Shown piece by piece: positions 18,116 through 25,706 of a DNA stretch of 64,000 bases. Location of the stretch: NCBI RefSeq assembly GCF_000270245.1, contig NC_015635.1, positions 4,650,001 to 4,714,000 on the forward strand, read 5' to 3'. The position numbers and the translations under genes are program-made. The stretch's first letter is position 1. Each line of letters opens with the position of its first letter. Origin of the DNA: Microlunatus phosphovorus NM-1 (GTDB lineage Bacteria; Actinomycetota; Actinomycetes; Propionibacteriales; Propionibacteriaceae). The notes beneath the pieces were generated by a model. The model worked only from the letters and a program-made list of their open reading frames with translations. It was not told the DNA's origin and searched no databases.

Positions 18116-18592
18116 ATGGGAATTCGATATTACGGATGGGCCATCACCGACGAGGAGGCCGCCGAGGCCAGGACCGATCCCTGGCCGGTGATCCGGCGGG
18201 CCGATCGCCGCGGTGACGAGCCAGGCTGGACCAACACCTGCTTCGACAAGGCGTGGCCACTGCTGCAACGACTGTTCTCGCCGGAAGGGGTTCGGCAGCC
18301 AAAACCCGGGTACGAGCTGGTGGCGGGCGACGTCACCTACCCGTATGGGTATCTCGAGGGATACGAACCCTATGTGGGTGTGATCGCTCGTGACCGGGTA
18401 CCGACGATCGCCCGCGACGTGGCATCCGTCTCACGATCGGACGTCCGGCTGTTCTGCAGTGGGCTCCGTTACGGCGATCAGCAGGTCCGACGAGATGACG
18501 AGGGCTACCTGGCGTACTACCTCGCCGAGGCACAGACCTTCACCGCCGACGCTGCCGCCCGGGGCCACGCCATCCTCTACCTGATCCGCTGA
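18116..18592 (+). CDS. DUF1877/YfbM-like protein (tentative)
   Basis: 158 residues from ATG 18116. It starts MGIRYYGWAITDEEAAEART and has TCFDKAWPLLQRLF, where YfbM-like proteins carry D-x-x-K-A-W-x-x-L, and a C-terminal ETFTADAAARGHAI-like helix (AEAQTFTADAAARGHAILYL). The order of these segments suits DUF1877, but the match is by eye and weak. The sequence is rich in Tyr and Trp. Its function is unknown. It is convergent with the TauE gene, 24 bp away. Confidence 0.65.
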   Translation: MGIRYYGWAITDEEAAEARTDPWPVIRRADRRGDEPGWTNTCFDKAWPLLQRLFSPEGVRQPKPGYELVAGDVTYPYGYLEGYEPYVGVIARDRVPTIARDVASVSRSDVRLFCSGLRYGDQQVRRDDEGYLAYYLAEAQTFTADAAARGHAILYLIR

Positions 18593-18616
18593 CGGACACT
18601 CCAGACGTGGGACTGG

Positions 18617-19438
18617 TCAGCCAGTGATCGCCACGGTGCTCGCGGCCACGACGAGCAGGGCGAGGTATGCCCAGCTGTGCACAGCATCGGGGATCTTCGG
18701 CGGTCGTCGCCGCAGCAGGACGATGACGGGGATCGCCCCTGCCAGCAGCGCAAGTGCCGAGGCAACGTCGACCGTCCCGATCAGACCAGGGGCGGAGGCG
18801 ACGCCACCGCCGAACGCGGCCGCCACCACCATGGCCGGCGCCGCGATCGCGATGGTCAGTGGGTTCGCCAACGAGGTCGCCACGCCCATCTCCATGCCGG
18901 AGCGTCGCATCATCGGCACAGTCATCACGCTTCCGCCGACGCCAAGGAAGGCTGCGCACCCGCCGATCGGGAGCCCCCAGCCATCCGGGAGCGGGCGACC
19001 GCTCGTTTTCCTCGCCCCTCTCCCGTTCTCCAATCGTCGCGTCGTCCTTCGCTCTGGGAGGAACCCTGGACGGAGGAGCAGATCGACAACGGTGACACCG
19101 ATGTAGATCACGAAACCCCACCGCGGGACGACGTCAGGCACGAACAGGGCGCCGACCGCGCCTGCCGCGCCGCCGACCGCGAGCAGCACGAACAGCCGTC
19201 GACGACCGCGGAGATGGGCGAGGACACTCCGCCGCGTCGCCGCCGTCGCGACGATCGCACCCACGAGCATGACCAGCGCCGAGGTGGCGACGGCGATGCG
19301 CAGTGCATCGGGTCCTCGCGCCGCGTCGACGAGCAGGATGATCGGAACCGTGACGAAGCCGCCGCCGAAGCCGAACAGCACGGTGGTCACGCCGACCGCC
19401 AGCCCGACGAAGAAGAGAACCAGGAGCGACGCCGTCAC
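18617..19438 (-). CDS. TauE/SafE family membrane permease
   Basis: 273 residues, about eight membrane helices in two homologous halves: FFVGLAVGVTTVLFGFGGGF near the start and IGGCAAFLGVGGSVMTVPMM in the second half. The duplicated glycine-rich motif G-x-G-G-(G/S) is typical of TauE/SafE exporters of sulfonates or other organic anions. The GTG start at 19438 overlaps the stop of the HigA-like stub by 4 bp (GTGA), so its translation may be coupled to the chimeric gene upstream. Confidence 0.88.
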   Translation of the reverse strand: MTASLLVLFFVGLAVGVTTVLFGFGGGFVTVPIILLVDAARGPDALRIAVATSALVMLVGAIVATAATRRSVLAHLRGRRRLFVLLAVGGAAGAVGALFVPDVVPRWGFVIYIGVTVVDLLLRPGFLPERRTTRRLENGRGARKTSGRPLPDGWGLPIGGCAAFLGVGGSVMTVPMMRRSGMEMGVATSLANPLTIAIAAPAMVVAAAFGGGVASAPGLIGTVDVASALALLAGAIPVIVLLRRRPPKIPDAVHSWAYLALLVVAASTVAITG

Positions 19439-19527
19439 GCTTCACTCATGCGACCCGCGGCGGTGATGAAGCCCTCCATCAGCACCTCACCAGGAAGGAT
19501 CGGCGCAAGCTTGTCAATGGTAGTCAA
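19435..19527 (-). pseudogene. HigA antitoxin N-terminal stub
   Basis: A 30-codon frame from TTG 19527 to TGA 19435, preceded by GAGGAGAGG. It encodes DKLAPILPGEVLMEGFI, which is recognisable as the conserved start of HigA antitoxins (P-I-x-P-G-E-V-L-x-E-x-F). It ends after a few unrelated residues, before any helix-turn-helix. It overlaps the chimeric HigB-GNAT gene upstream (TTGA) and the TauE gene downstream (GTGA). In intact higBA loci higA directly follows higB, so the position is right for a truncated antitoxin. Confidence 0.72.
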
Positions 19528-20210
19528 GGAGCCTCTCCTCGCAGGTCTGTACGGAGCACGCCGAATATGAGCGAGTCCCGGCGACGGCCTCGCACCAGGA
19601 CGTTCCCGCGGAGCCTTCCTTCGTGCTGTAGCCCAGCTTTTTCGAGCACCCTGGCCGAAGCAGCGTTCTCCGGATCGCAGGTTGCGGCCAGACGTTCGAG
19701 CCCGAGTCGGCTGAAGCCGAGATCGAGCAGCAGTCCCGCCACTTCTGTCGCATGCCCTTGAGCCCAATGCGACCGGGCGATCGTGTAACCCATCTCGCCA
19801 GCACGGTCCGTCACACTCGTGGTCCACACGGCGGCCGAACCGATCACTTGATCCTGTCGAACCACCGCCAGCGAGCACTCGCCGACACGGCCGACCATGG
19901 CGTCTTCCAGGAACGCCCTCGTGTCGGCCAAAGTGTTCGGGCCCCAGGTCGTGTACCTGCACACCACGGGATCAGAAGCGAAAGCATGCACGGCCTCAAG
20001 ATCGCCCATCTGGATGCTGTGCTGGCCGGCCCGATCGCCTTTGAGCGCCTCCAAGCGGTTTTCCTGGAGGAACTCGCAGCGCGTCGAGCGATGGCGCGGC
20101 AGCAGGTGCAACTTTCGATTCATCGTCTTGTGTATGCGCGGATCGAGTCTCTTCGACGACTCCCGCCGCCAGACGCGTTCAGTGTCGCGGTCTGCGAAGG
20201 ACCTGATCAC
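19524..20210 (-). CDS. HigB toxin N-terminus fused in frame to a GNAT acetyltransferase
   Basis: 228 residues from GTG 20210. Residues 1-67 (MIRSFADRDTERVWRRESSK, then NRLEALKGDRAGQHSI) are the N-terminal two thirds of an actinobacterial HigB (RelE-fold) toxin. From about residue 68 the sequence becomes a RimJ-type GNAT: GDLEAVHAFASDPVVCRYTT, IARSHWAQGHATEVAGLLLD, CDPENAASARVLEKAGL. The C-terminal HigB residues are gone from this frame, but LLDYH plus stop, the usual HigB ending, survive in another frame at 19514-19530. So a GNAT coding segment appears to have replaced the end of higB. Whether the chimera acetylates anything is unknown; toxin activity is unlikely because the catalytic C-terminus is missing. 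Confidence 0.78.
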   Translation of the reverse strand: MIRSFADRDTERVWRRESSKRLDPRIHKTMNRKLHLLPRHRSTRCEFLQENRLEALKGDRAGQHSIQMGDLEAVHAFASDPVVCRYTTWGPNTLADTRAFLEDAMVGRVGECSLAVVRQDQVIGSAAVWTTSVTDRAGEMGYTIARSHWAQGHATEVAGLLLDLGFSRLGLERLAATCDPENAASARVLEKAGLQHEGRLRGNVLVRGRRRDSLIFGVLRTDLRGEAP

Positions 20211-20238
20211 TCCGTTCGTGTATACCGCATCGCGTCAT

Positions 20239-20253
20239 TGACGCTAGACGTTA
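20239..20253. promoter_or_regulatory. Imperfect palindrome upstream of the higB chimera
   Basis: TGACGCTAGACGTTA is an approximate inverted repeat (TGACG/CGTTA) 29 bp upstream of the GTG. HigA proteins repress from such sites, so it may be the old higBA operator. Weak evidence. Confidence 0.3.
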
Positions 20254-20308
20254 AACCGGAATTCGACCACGTCGCCGCACGTTGGGCAGTCTCATGCAGG
20301 CCGGGTGG

Positions 20309-20722
20309 TCAGCGCAGTGCGAGCGTCTCCACCGGCTGCCCCGTGACCTCAGCGATCAGGTCAAAGTCCTTATCCACGGCCAGCACCGTGAGGCCCGCCT
20401 TCTCAGCCGTGGCGGCGATCAGCAGGTCTGGGATTGACGGCGCGCGATGCTGGCCTCGGTCCGCAAGAAGCATCTGCACCTCCTCAGCCCTGTCTTCAAT
20501 CGCAGGCGTGATCCGCTCCACCGGCATCAGCGAGACCGGTGGCCGGCGGAACCCCTCTCGCCCGTCAACCCCCGTCCGTGCCGAGTACCCGAGCTCCAAA
20601 CGAGTGATCGGCGAGATCCGCACCAGACCGCGATCAATCCTGGTCTTCCACACCTCGGCGTCGACGACCTGGTCGAGCTGGAGCCCCACGAACGCCGACT
20701 TGTCGAGCAGCCAACTCGTCAC
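20309..20722 (-). CDS. vapC: VapC-type PIN-domain toxin
   Basis: 137 residues from GTG 20722, which overlaps the vapB stop by 4 bp (GTGA); GTG 20728 is an alternative. PIN acidic residues are in place: Asp7 (WLLDKSAFV), Glu43 (TRLELGYSA), Asp99 ([15 protein letters not shown]) and Asp117/119 ([11 protein letters not shown]). The protein should be an RNase that cuts a specific RNA when free of antitoxin. All four acids are present and the frame is full length, so it looks functional. Confidence 0.9.
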   Translation of the reverse strand: MTSWLLDKSAFVGLQLDQVVDAEVWKTRIDRGLVRISPITRLELGYSARTGVDGREGFRRPPVSLMPVERITPAIEDRAEEVQMLLADRGQHRAPSIPDLLIAATAEKAGLTVLAVDKDFDLIAEVTGQPVETLALR

Positions 20723-20940
20723 CGCCACGCGTCAGCCATCACGGCTGGATCCGCAAGATCGGCAAAGATCTCACCGGCACGCCGCCAGTTCTCATCAGTC
20801 GTCGTCTCGCCTGACCGAGGACTGTCCCCCTCAAGCTTCCGGCGAAGGAACTCGTTGCGGGACAGCCCCAATGCTGACGCCTCCGCATCGATCCGTTCCA
20901 CGGTTGAGTCACTGAGCCCTCGTATGAGCACGTTCGTCAT
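20719..20940 (-). CDS. vapB: VapB-type antitoxin
   Basis: 73 residues from ATG 20940 with GGAGG about 9 bp upstream. The N-terminal half reads [20 protein letters not shown] and [15 protein letters not shown], a ribbon-helix-helix DNA-binding domain. The C-terminal tail ([20 protein letters not shown]) is the toxin-wrapping segment. It should neutralise the VapC encoded 4 bp downstream and repress its own promoter together with it. Confidence 0.88.
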   Translation of the reverse strand: MTNVLIRGLSDSTVERIDAEASALGLSRNEFLRRKLEGDSPRSGETTTDENWRRAGEIFADLADPAVMADAWR

Positions 20941-20962
20941 GACGGCCACCTCCAGCCAGGAT

Positions 20963-20976
20963 GATATCACGATATC
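20963..20976. promoter_or_regulatory. Candidate vapBC operator
   Basis: Two GATATC boxes separated by AC, 23 bp upstream of vapB. The palindromic symmetry suits a ribbon-helix-helix dimer pair. Confidence 0.5.
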
Positions 20977-21134
20977 GACCATCGAATAGGTTCTCAGCGA
21001 CCGAGGACCGGGCAACGCCGCATCGGAAGAGCACGATGATCTTCGCTGGGTTCAGAACCGACGAACTCGCGAGCCTGGAGCAGCACTCCCGGAGACCGTG
21101 TCAGCGCTCGCACGCGCGTTCCAGATCGCAGAGG

Positions 21135-22208
21135 TCAGTTCGAAAACCTAAATTCCACCACGTCGCCGTCAGCCATCACGTAATCCTTGCCCTCCAGCCG
21201 GACCTTGCCTTTGGCCTTGGCGGCCTGCATGGAGCCGGCTTCGACCAGATCGTCAAAGGAGACGACCTCGGCCTTGATGAAGCCCTTCTGGAAGTCGGTG
21301 TGGATGACGCCGGCCGCCTCGGGGGCAGTCGCGCCCTTCGGGATCGTCCAGGCCCGGGACTCCTTCGGCCCCGCGGTCAGATAGGTCTGCAGTCCGAGGG
21401 TGTCGAAGCCGACACGGGCGAGGTGGTCCAGACCCGGCTCGTCGATGCCCATCTCGGCCAGGAACTCGCGGGCTTCATCCGGCTCCATCTCGGCCAGCTC
21501 AGACTCGATCTTGGCGTCCACGAAGACCGCCTCGGCAGGGGCGACCAGCGCCCGCATCCGGGCCTTGAGGTCTTCGTCGACAAGCTCATCGGAATCGCAG
21601 TTGAACACATACAGGAACGGCTTCGCGGTCAGCAGGAACAGTTCCCGCAATGGCTCGGTGTCCAAACCGGCGGCGAAGACCGTACGGCCGGAGTTCAGCA
21701 CCTCCTGCGCCTCTTTGACTGCTTGCAGCGCCGCAACCTTGGCCTTGTTGATCCGGGCCTCCTTCTCCAGCCGCGGCAGCACCTTCTCGATGGTCTGCAG
21801 GTCGGCCAGGATCAGCTCGGTCGAGATGGTCTCGATGTCACTGCCCGGGTTGACCTTGCCGTCCACGTGGGTGACGTCCGGGTCGTCGAAGACCCGGGTG
21901 ACCTGGCAGATCGCGTCGGCCTCACGGATGTGCGACAAGAAGGCGTTACCCATCCCCTCGCCCTGGCTGGCGCCGCGTACGATGCCGGCGATGTCGACGA
22001 AGCTCACCGTCGCGGGCAGGATTCGCTCGGAGCCGAAGATCTTCGCCAACACCTCCAGCCGCGGATCCGGTACGCCGACCACGCCGACATTGGGCTCGAT
22101 CGTCGCAAACGGATAGTTCGCCGCGAGGACGTCGTTGCGGGTCAGTGCGTTGAAGAGAGTCGACTTGCCCGCGTTGGGGAGGCCGACGATGCCGATGGTG
22201 AGTGCCAC
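21135..22208 (-). CDS. ychF: Ribosome-associated OBG-family ATPase YchF
   Basis: 357 residues from GTG 22208 (a TTG at 22217 is also in frame). The P-loop is GLPNAGKSTLFNAL, followed by the switch segment ANYPFATIEPNVGVV. Walker B is in ATVSFVDIAGIVRGASQGEG. The C-terminal TGS domain ends ADGDVVEFRFSN, the usual YchF ending. YchF is an ATPase rather than a GTPase that binds ribosomes and modulates translation and stress responses. Single gene, separated from the M18 peptidase upstream by 43 bp on the same strand. Confidence 0.95.
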   Translation of the reverse strand: MALTIGIVGLPNAGKSTLFNALTRNDVLAANYPFATIEPNVGVVGVPDPRLEVLAKIFGSERILPATVSFVDIAGIVRGASQGEGMGNAFLSHIREADAICQVTRVFDDPDVTHVDGKVNPGSDIETISTELILADLQTIEKVLPRLEKEARINKAKVAALQAVKEAQEVLNSGRTVFAAGLDTEPLRELFLLTAKPFLYVFNCDSDELVDEDLKARMRALVAPAEAVFVDAKIESELAEMEPDEAREFLAEMGIDEPGLDHLARVGFDTLGLQTYLTAGPKESRAWTIPKGATAPEAAGVIHTDFQKGFIKAEVVSFDDLVEAGSMQAAKAKGKVRLEGKDYVMADGDVVEFRFSN

Positions 22209-22251
22209 GACGGACAAGCATATGGGCGCACGCCTGGTCGGTCTGACTCGC

Positions 22252-23550
22252 TCAGCGCTGTTGGAAGAACGCCTCGATCGCCCGACGCAGGTGCAGCGGA
22301 TCCCTGACGCCGGCCAACTCGCGCGCGGAATGCATGGACAGCAGCGGGATGCCGACGTCGACGGTACGGATACCCAGCCGGGTGGCGGTCAGCGGCCCTA
22401 TGGTGCTGCCACACGGTACGGCGTTGTTCGAGACGAACTCCTGGATCGGCACACCGGCGGCATCACAGGCTCGCCGCCAACTGGCAGCGCCCACGGCATC
22501 GGTCGCGTACCGCTGATTGGCATTGATCTTGAGCAGTGGACCGCCGTTGAGCAACGGCCGATTGGCCGGATCGTGTCGCTGTGCATAGTTCGGATGGACA
22601 GCGTGACCGGTGTCTGCCGAGAGGCAGATCGACCCGGCCAATGCCCGCTGATGGTCGTCGAGCGAGGCACCCAGAGCCGCCGAGATGCGACTGAGGACGT
22701 CAGCCAACAGCGGTCCGGCCGCGCCAGAACGAGAGGCGCTGCCGACCTCCTCATGGTCGAAAGCAGCCAGCATCGTGATCGCCTCGCTGCCTGCGGCGCT
22801 GGTGTCCGATGCATCGGCCTCGGCTGTGCTGATCAATGCCGCCAGCCCGGCATGCACACTGGACAGGTTGTCCAGCCGGCCGGAGGCGAGGAACTCATCT
22901 GTCGGGCCGAAGATCTCCGGCGGCGTCGTCGCGTACGCCGACAGATCGGCTCCGGCGATGTCGTCGGATGCGCAACCGACCAGCAACGCGATCTGGTCCA
23001 TGATCCTCAGATCGGATCGGCCGACACTCCACACCGGGGCAGTGTGCAACTGTCGGTCCAGTTTGATGCCCTCGTCGTTGACGGACCGGTCCAGATGGAT
23101 CGCAAGCTGGGGGATGCGCATGATGGCGCCGGTTCGAACCAGCCGCTGCTCGCCGCTGGTCAGGATGACCCGACCGGCCAGGCCCAACTCCCGGTCCAGC
23201 CACGAGTTGAGCAGCGGCCCGCCGTAGACCTCCATGCCCAGCTGCTGCCAGCCCGAGGCAGAGATATCGGGCCGCGGCTTCAACACGAACCCGGGCGAGT
23301 CTGTATGGGCTCCGACAATCCGGTACGGCGTACCTGGTCCGGCACCGGCTGGAATCCGCCAGGCCAGCAGGGCACCGTCACGCACCAGCACGTAGGCCCC
23401 GGGAGCCGTCTCGAAGGCCGCTCGCTCATCGACGACGCTGAACCCGGCCGCGGTCAGCCTCTGCCGCCCTTCGGCCGCGGCGTGGAACGAGGTCGGCGAG
23501 GCAGTGACGAATTCCGCGAGATCTCGGGCATGTTCCAGGGCTGCGCTCAC
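22252..23550 (-). CDS. M18 family aspartyl aminopeptidase
   Basis: 432 residues, normal for bacterial M18 enzymes. Metal ligands are recognisable in VGAHTDSPGF (His), SGRLDNLSSVHAGL (Asp), DHEEVGSASRSGA (Glu-Glu) and the C-terminal PLLSMHSARE (His). These bind two zinc ions in the tetrahedral aminopeptidases. It is cytoplasmic and removes N-terminal Asp/Glu or other residues from peptides. It lies just downstream of the 131-bp repeat array, which fills the gap to rmuC. Start ATG/GTG at 23550 fits the family start (ARDLAEFVTASPTSFHAAAE). Confidence 0.93.
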   Translation of the reverse strand: MSAALEHARDLAEFVTASPTSFHAAAEGRQRLTAAGFSVVDERAAFETAPGAYVLVRDGALLAWRIPAGAGPGTPYRIVGAHTDSPGFVLKPRPDISASGWQQLGMEVYGGPLLNSWLDRELGLAGRVILTSGEQRLVRTGAIMRIPQLAIHLDRSVNDEGIKLDRQLHTAPVWSVGRSDLRIMDQIALLVGCASDDIAGADLSAYATTPPEIFGPTDEFLASGRLDNLSSVHAGLAALISTAEADASDTSAAGSEAITMLAAFDHEEVGSASRSGAAGPLLADVLSRISAALGASLDDHQRALAGSICLSADTGHAVHPNYAQRHDPANRPLLNGGPLLKINANQRYATDAVGAASWRRACDAAGVPIQEFVSNNAVPCGSTIGPLTATRLGIRTVDVGIPLLSMHSARELAGVRDPLHLRRAIEAFFQQR

Positions 23551-23574
23551 CCGATCACCCTAATCGGCATCTTG

Positions 23575-24008
23575 GGAGCGCAGCCGAACAGCGGGTGACG
23601 ACCCCGTCGCGAGCGGCCGTGAGCGGAGCGACGGCTCCGTCTGGACTGAGGAGCGCGCAGACAACGCTTCATCGTCTGCGCGTGACGAGGGAAGACGGAG
23701 TCTGTGGAGCGCAGCCGAACAGCGGGTGACGACCCCGTCGCGAGCGGCGGTGAGCGGAGCGACGGCTCCGTCTGGACTGAGGAGCGCGCAGACAACGCTT
23801 CATCGTCTGCGCGTGACGAGGGAAGACGGAGTCTGTGGAGCGCAGCGAACAGCGAGTGACGACCCCGTCGCGAGCGGCCGTGAGCGAAGCGACGGCTCCG
23901 TCTGGACTGAGGAGCGCGCAGACAACGCTTCATCGTCTGCGCGTGACGAGGGAAGACGGAGTCCGTGGAGCGCAGCGAACAGCGAGTGACGACCAACACT
24001 GTCAGTGG
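23575..24008 (+). repeat. Tandem array of a 131-bp repeat
   Basis: Units begin GGAGCGCAGC at 23575, 23706, 23837 and 23967, giving periods of 131, 131 and 130 bp; three are complete and the fourth stops after about 40 bp. Units differ at only a few positions (for example one C missing in units 3 and 4). Each contains an 8-bp hairpin, GCGCAGAC/GTCTGCGC with an 11-nt loop. The array ends in the palindrome CACTGTCAGTG (23997-24007), 21 bp before rmuC. Related sequence occurs at 28322-28412 and 54200-54325. Open frames through the array are repeat by-products. Confidence 0.92.
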
Positions 24009-24028
24009 CGCCGTGCATGATGCGCGGC

Positions 24029-25603
24029 ATGGACATCACCACCATGGTCGCGTTGGTCGCCGGCGTGATCCTCGGCGCCGTTGGCGGTTGCGGAATCGCC
24101 TACGTCGTCAGTCGCAGCCGGCAGCAGACCGACGTCGCCCGGACCGAGGCCGACGACGCCAAACAGGAGGCCTATCTGGCACAGGCGAGGACTGAGGCGA
24201 CCCAGGCTCGCGCCGAGACCGCACATGCCCGCGCCGAGATGGCGCAGGCGAGGACCGATGTCGCCGAAGCCCGCGCCCTCGCATCCGCTGCCCAGGCGGA
24301 GGCAGCCGAGGTATCGGCCGCAGTCGCTCGGGCCGAAGCCGAACGGGACGCCGCAGTGGCACATGCCAAAGCGCTCGCCGGCGACCGCGAACAGTTGCTC
24401 GCCCAGTTCAAGGTGTTGTCCCACGAGACCATCGAGCGGCAGACCAGGACCGCCGACGCGCAGGCCGAGGCTCGACTGAAGGCCACCGAGCAGTTGCTCA
24501 GCCCGGTCAAGGAGACGCTGCACCGGTTCGCCGATCGGCTCGGCGAGGTGGAGAAGCAGCGGGTGGCCATCGCTGCGGACCTGCGCACGCAGGTGCAGAA
24601 CGTCCAGCAGACCGGGGAGCAGCTACGGCGTGAGACGCACGCACTGACCACCGCGCTACGCAAGCCGCAGGTACGCGGGGCCTGGGGCGAGCTGCAACTG
24701 CAGCGGGTGGTCGAGCTCGCGGGGATGGTCGAGCATTGTGACTTCATTCGCCAGCGGACCGACACCGCTGACGATCGAGTGATTCGACCAGATCTCCGGG
24801 TCGACCTGTCCGAGGGCAAGTTCGTCTATGTCGATGCCAAGGTGCCACTGACGGCTTTCCTCGACGCCCAGGAGACCGACGACGCCCGGCTTCGTGAGGA
24901 GGCGATGGGCCGATTCGCCCAGAACGTCCGCAGTCACGTCGACCAGCTCGGCGGCAAGCGCTACTGGCAGTCCGGAGTCGGCAGCCCCGAGTTCGTCGTG
25001 CTCTTCCTGCCGAGTGAGGCATTGGCAGCCGAGGCGTTCGCTGTGCTGCCCGACCTCCATGAGTACGCCGCCCGCAAGGACGTCGTGCTTGCCACGCCGA
25101 CGACACTGATCGCGCTGCTGCGGGCGGTGGCGTACGGCTGGAAGCAGGCGAAGCTGGCCGAGAACGCGGCCGACGTGCTGCAGTTGGGGCGGGAGCTCCA
25201 CGACCGGCTCGGCACGCTGGGCAGCAGATTCGACAAGCTCGGTCGCGCCCTGCGGACCTCCGTCACGGCCTACAACGACACCATCGCCACGATGGAGGGC
25301 CGGGTGCTCGTGAAAGCCAGGCAGTTTACTGAGCTGAAGGTCAGCGATGCCGAGCTGAAGGCGTTGACCAGCGTCGACGATCCGGTGCGTCAGATCCAGG
25401 CACCCGAACTCGTCGATGACGCAGTCCAGGTCGCGCCCATCGTGGGTCGGAGCCGGCGGGCTCCACGCCGAGGCGCTCAACCCGACAAGGAGGTGCTGCC
25501 TGAGTCCGACGCGCTACGTCGAGCAGACCCGGAGCTGTTCGAACTGGTGTCCGCCGATGAGTTGCCGGCCGTCGACGCAGATCAGAATCGTGCGAGTTCA
25601 TGA
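24029..25603 (+). CDS. rmuC: DNA recombination protein RmuC
   Basis: 524 residues from ATG 24029. An N-terminal membrane helix (MVALVAGVILGAVGGCGIAY) is followed by about 130 residues of Ala/Glu/Arg-rich coiled coil with imperfect short repeats (QARAETAHARAEMAQART). The RmuC domain then starts near residue 205 (KPQVRGAWGELQLQRVVELA) and includes VDAKVPLTAFLDA and LFLPSEALAAEAFA. RmuC proteins limit inversion at short inverted repeats and are predicted nucleases of the PD-(D/E)XK type. It sits directly after a tandem repeat array, probably by chance. Confidence 0.93.
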   Translation: MDITTMVALVAGVILGAVGGCGIAYVVSRSRQQTDVARTEADDAKQEAYLAQARTEATQARAETAHARAEMAQARTDVAEARALASAAQAEAAEVSAAVARAEAERDAAVAHAKALAGDREQLLAQFKVLSHETIERQTRTADAQAEARLKATEQLLSPVKETLHRFADRLGEVEKQRVAIAADLRTQVQNVQQTGEQLRRETHALTTALRKPQVRGAWGELQLQRVVELAGMVEHCDFIRQRTDTADDRVIRPDLRVDLSEGKFVYVDAKVPLTAFLDAQETDDARLREEAMGRFAQNVRSHVDQLGGKRYWQSGVGSPEFVVLFLPSEALAAEAFAVLPDLHEYAARKDVVLATPTTLIALLRAVAYGWKQAKLAENAADVLQLGRELHDRLGTLGSRFDKLGRALRTSVTAYNDTIATMEGRVLVKARQFTELKVSDAELKALTSVDDPVRQIQAPELVDDAVQVAPIVGRSRRAPRRGAQPDKEVLPESDALRRADPELFELVSADELPAVDADQNRASS

Positions 25604-25706
25604 TCCTCGCCAACTGATGGCGATCCCTCGCAGCTGATCGAGCCAGCAGCCACGCGAGAGCGCGGGAGACTCTAACCGCTCGCGTCAGTCTCGCGTCGGC
25701 TGAGCG

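Noticed and set aside
20941-21134. Small gene between vapB and ychF
   Set aside because: No frame with both a plausible start and protein-like composition; treated as promoter region of vapBC and the end of ychF.
23547-23999. Open frames with repeated protein motifs inside the tandem array (both strands)
   Set aside because: The periodicity comes from the 131-bp DNA repeat; there is no ribosome site, no known family and the same frame is open on both strands.
23575-24008. CRISPR array
   Set aside because: Units are 131 bp, contiguous and nearly identical throughout, with no unique spacers and no cas genes nearby.
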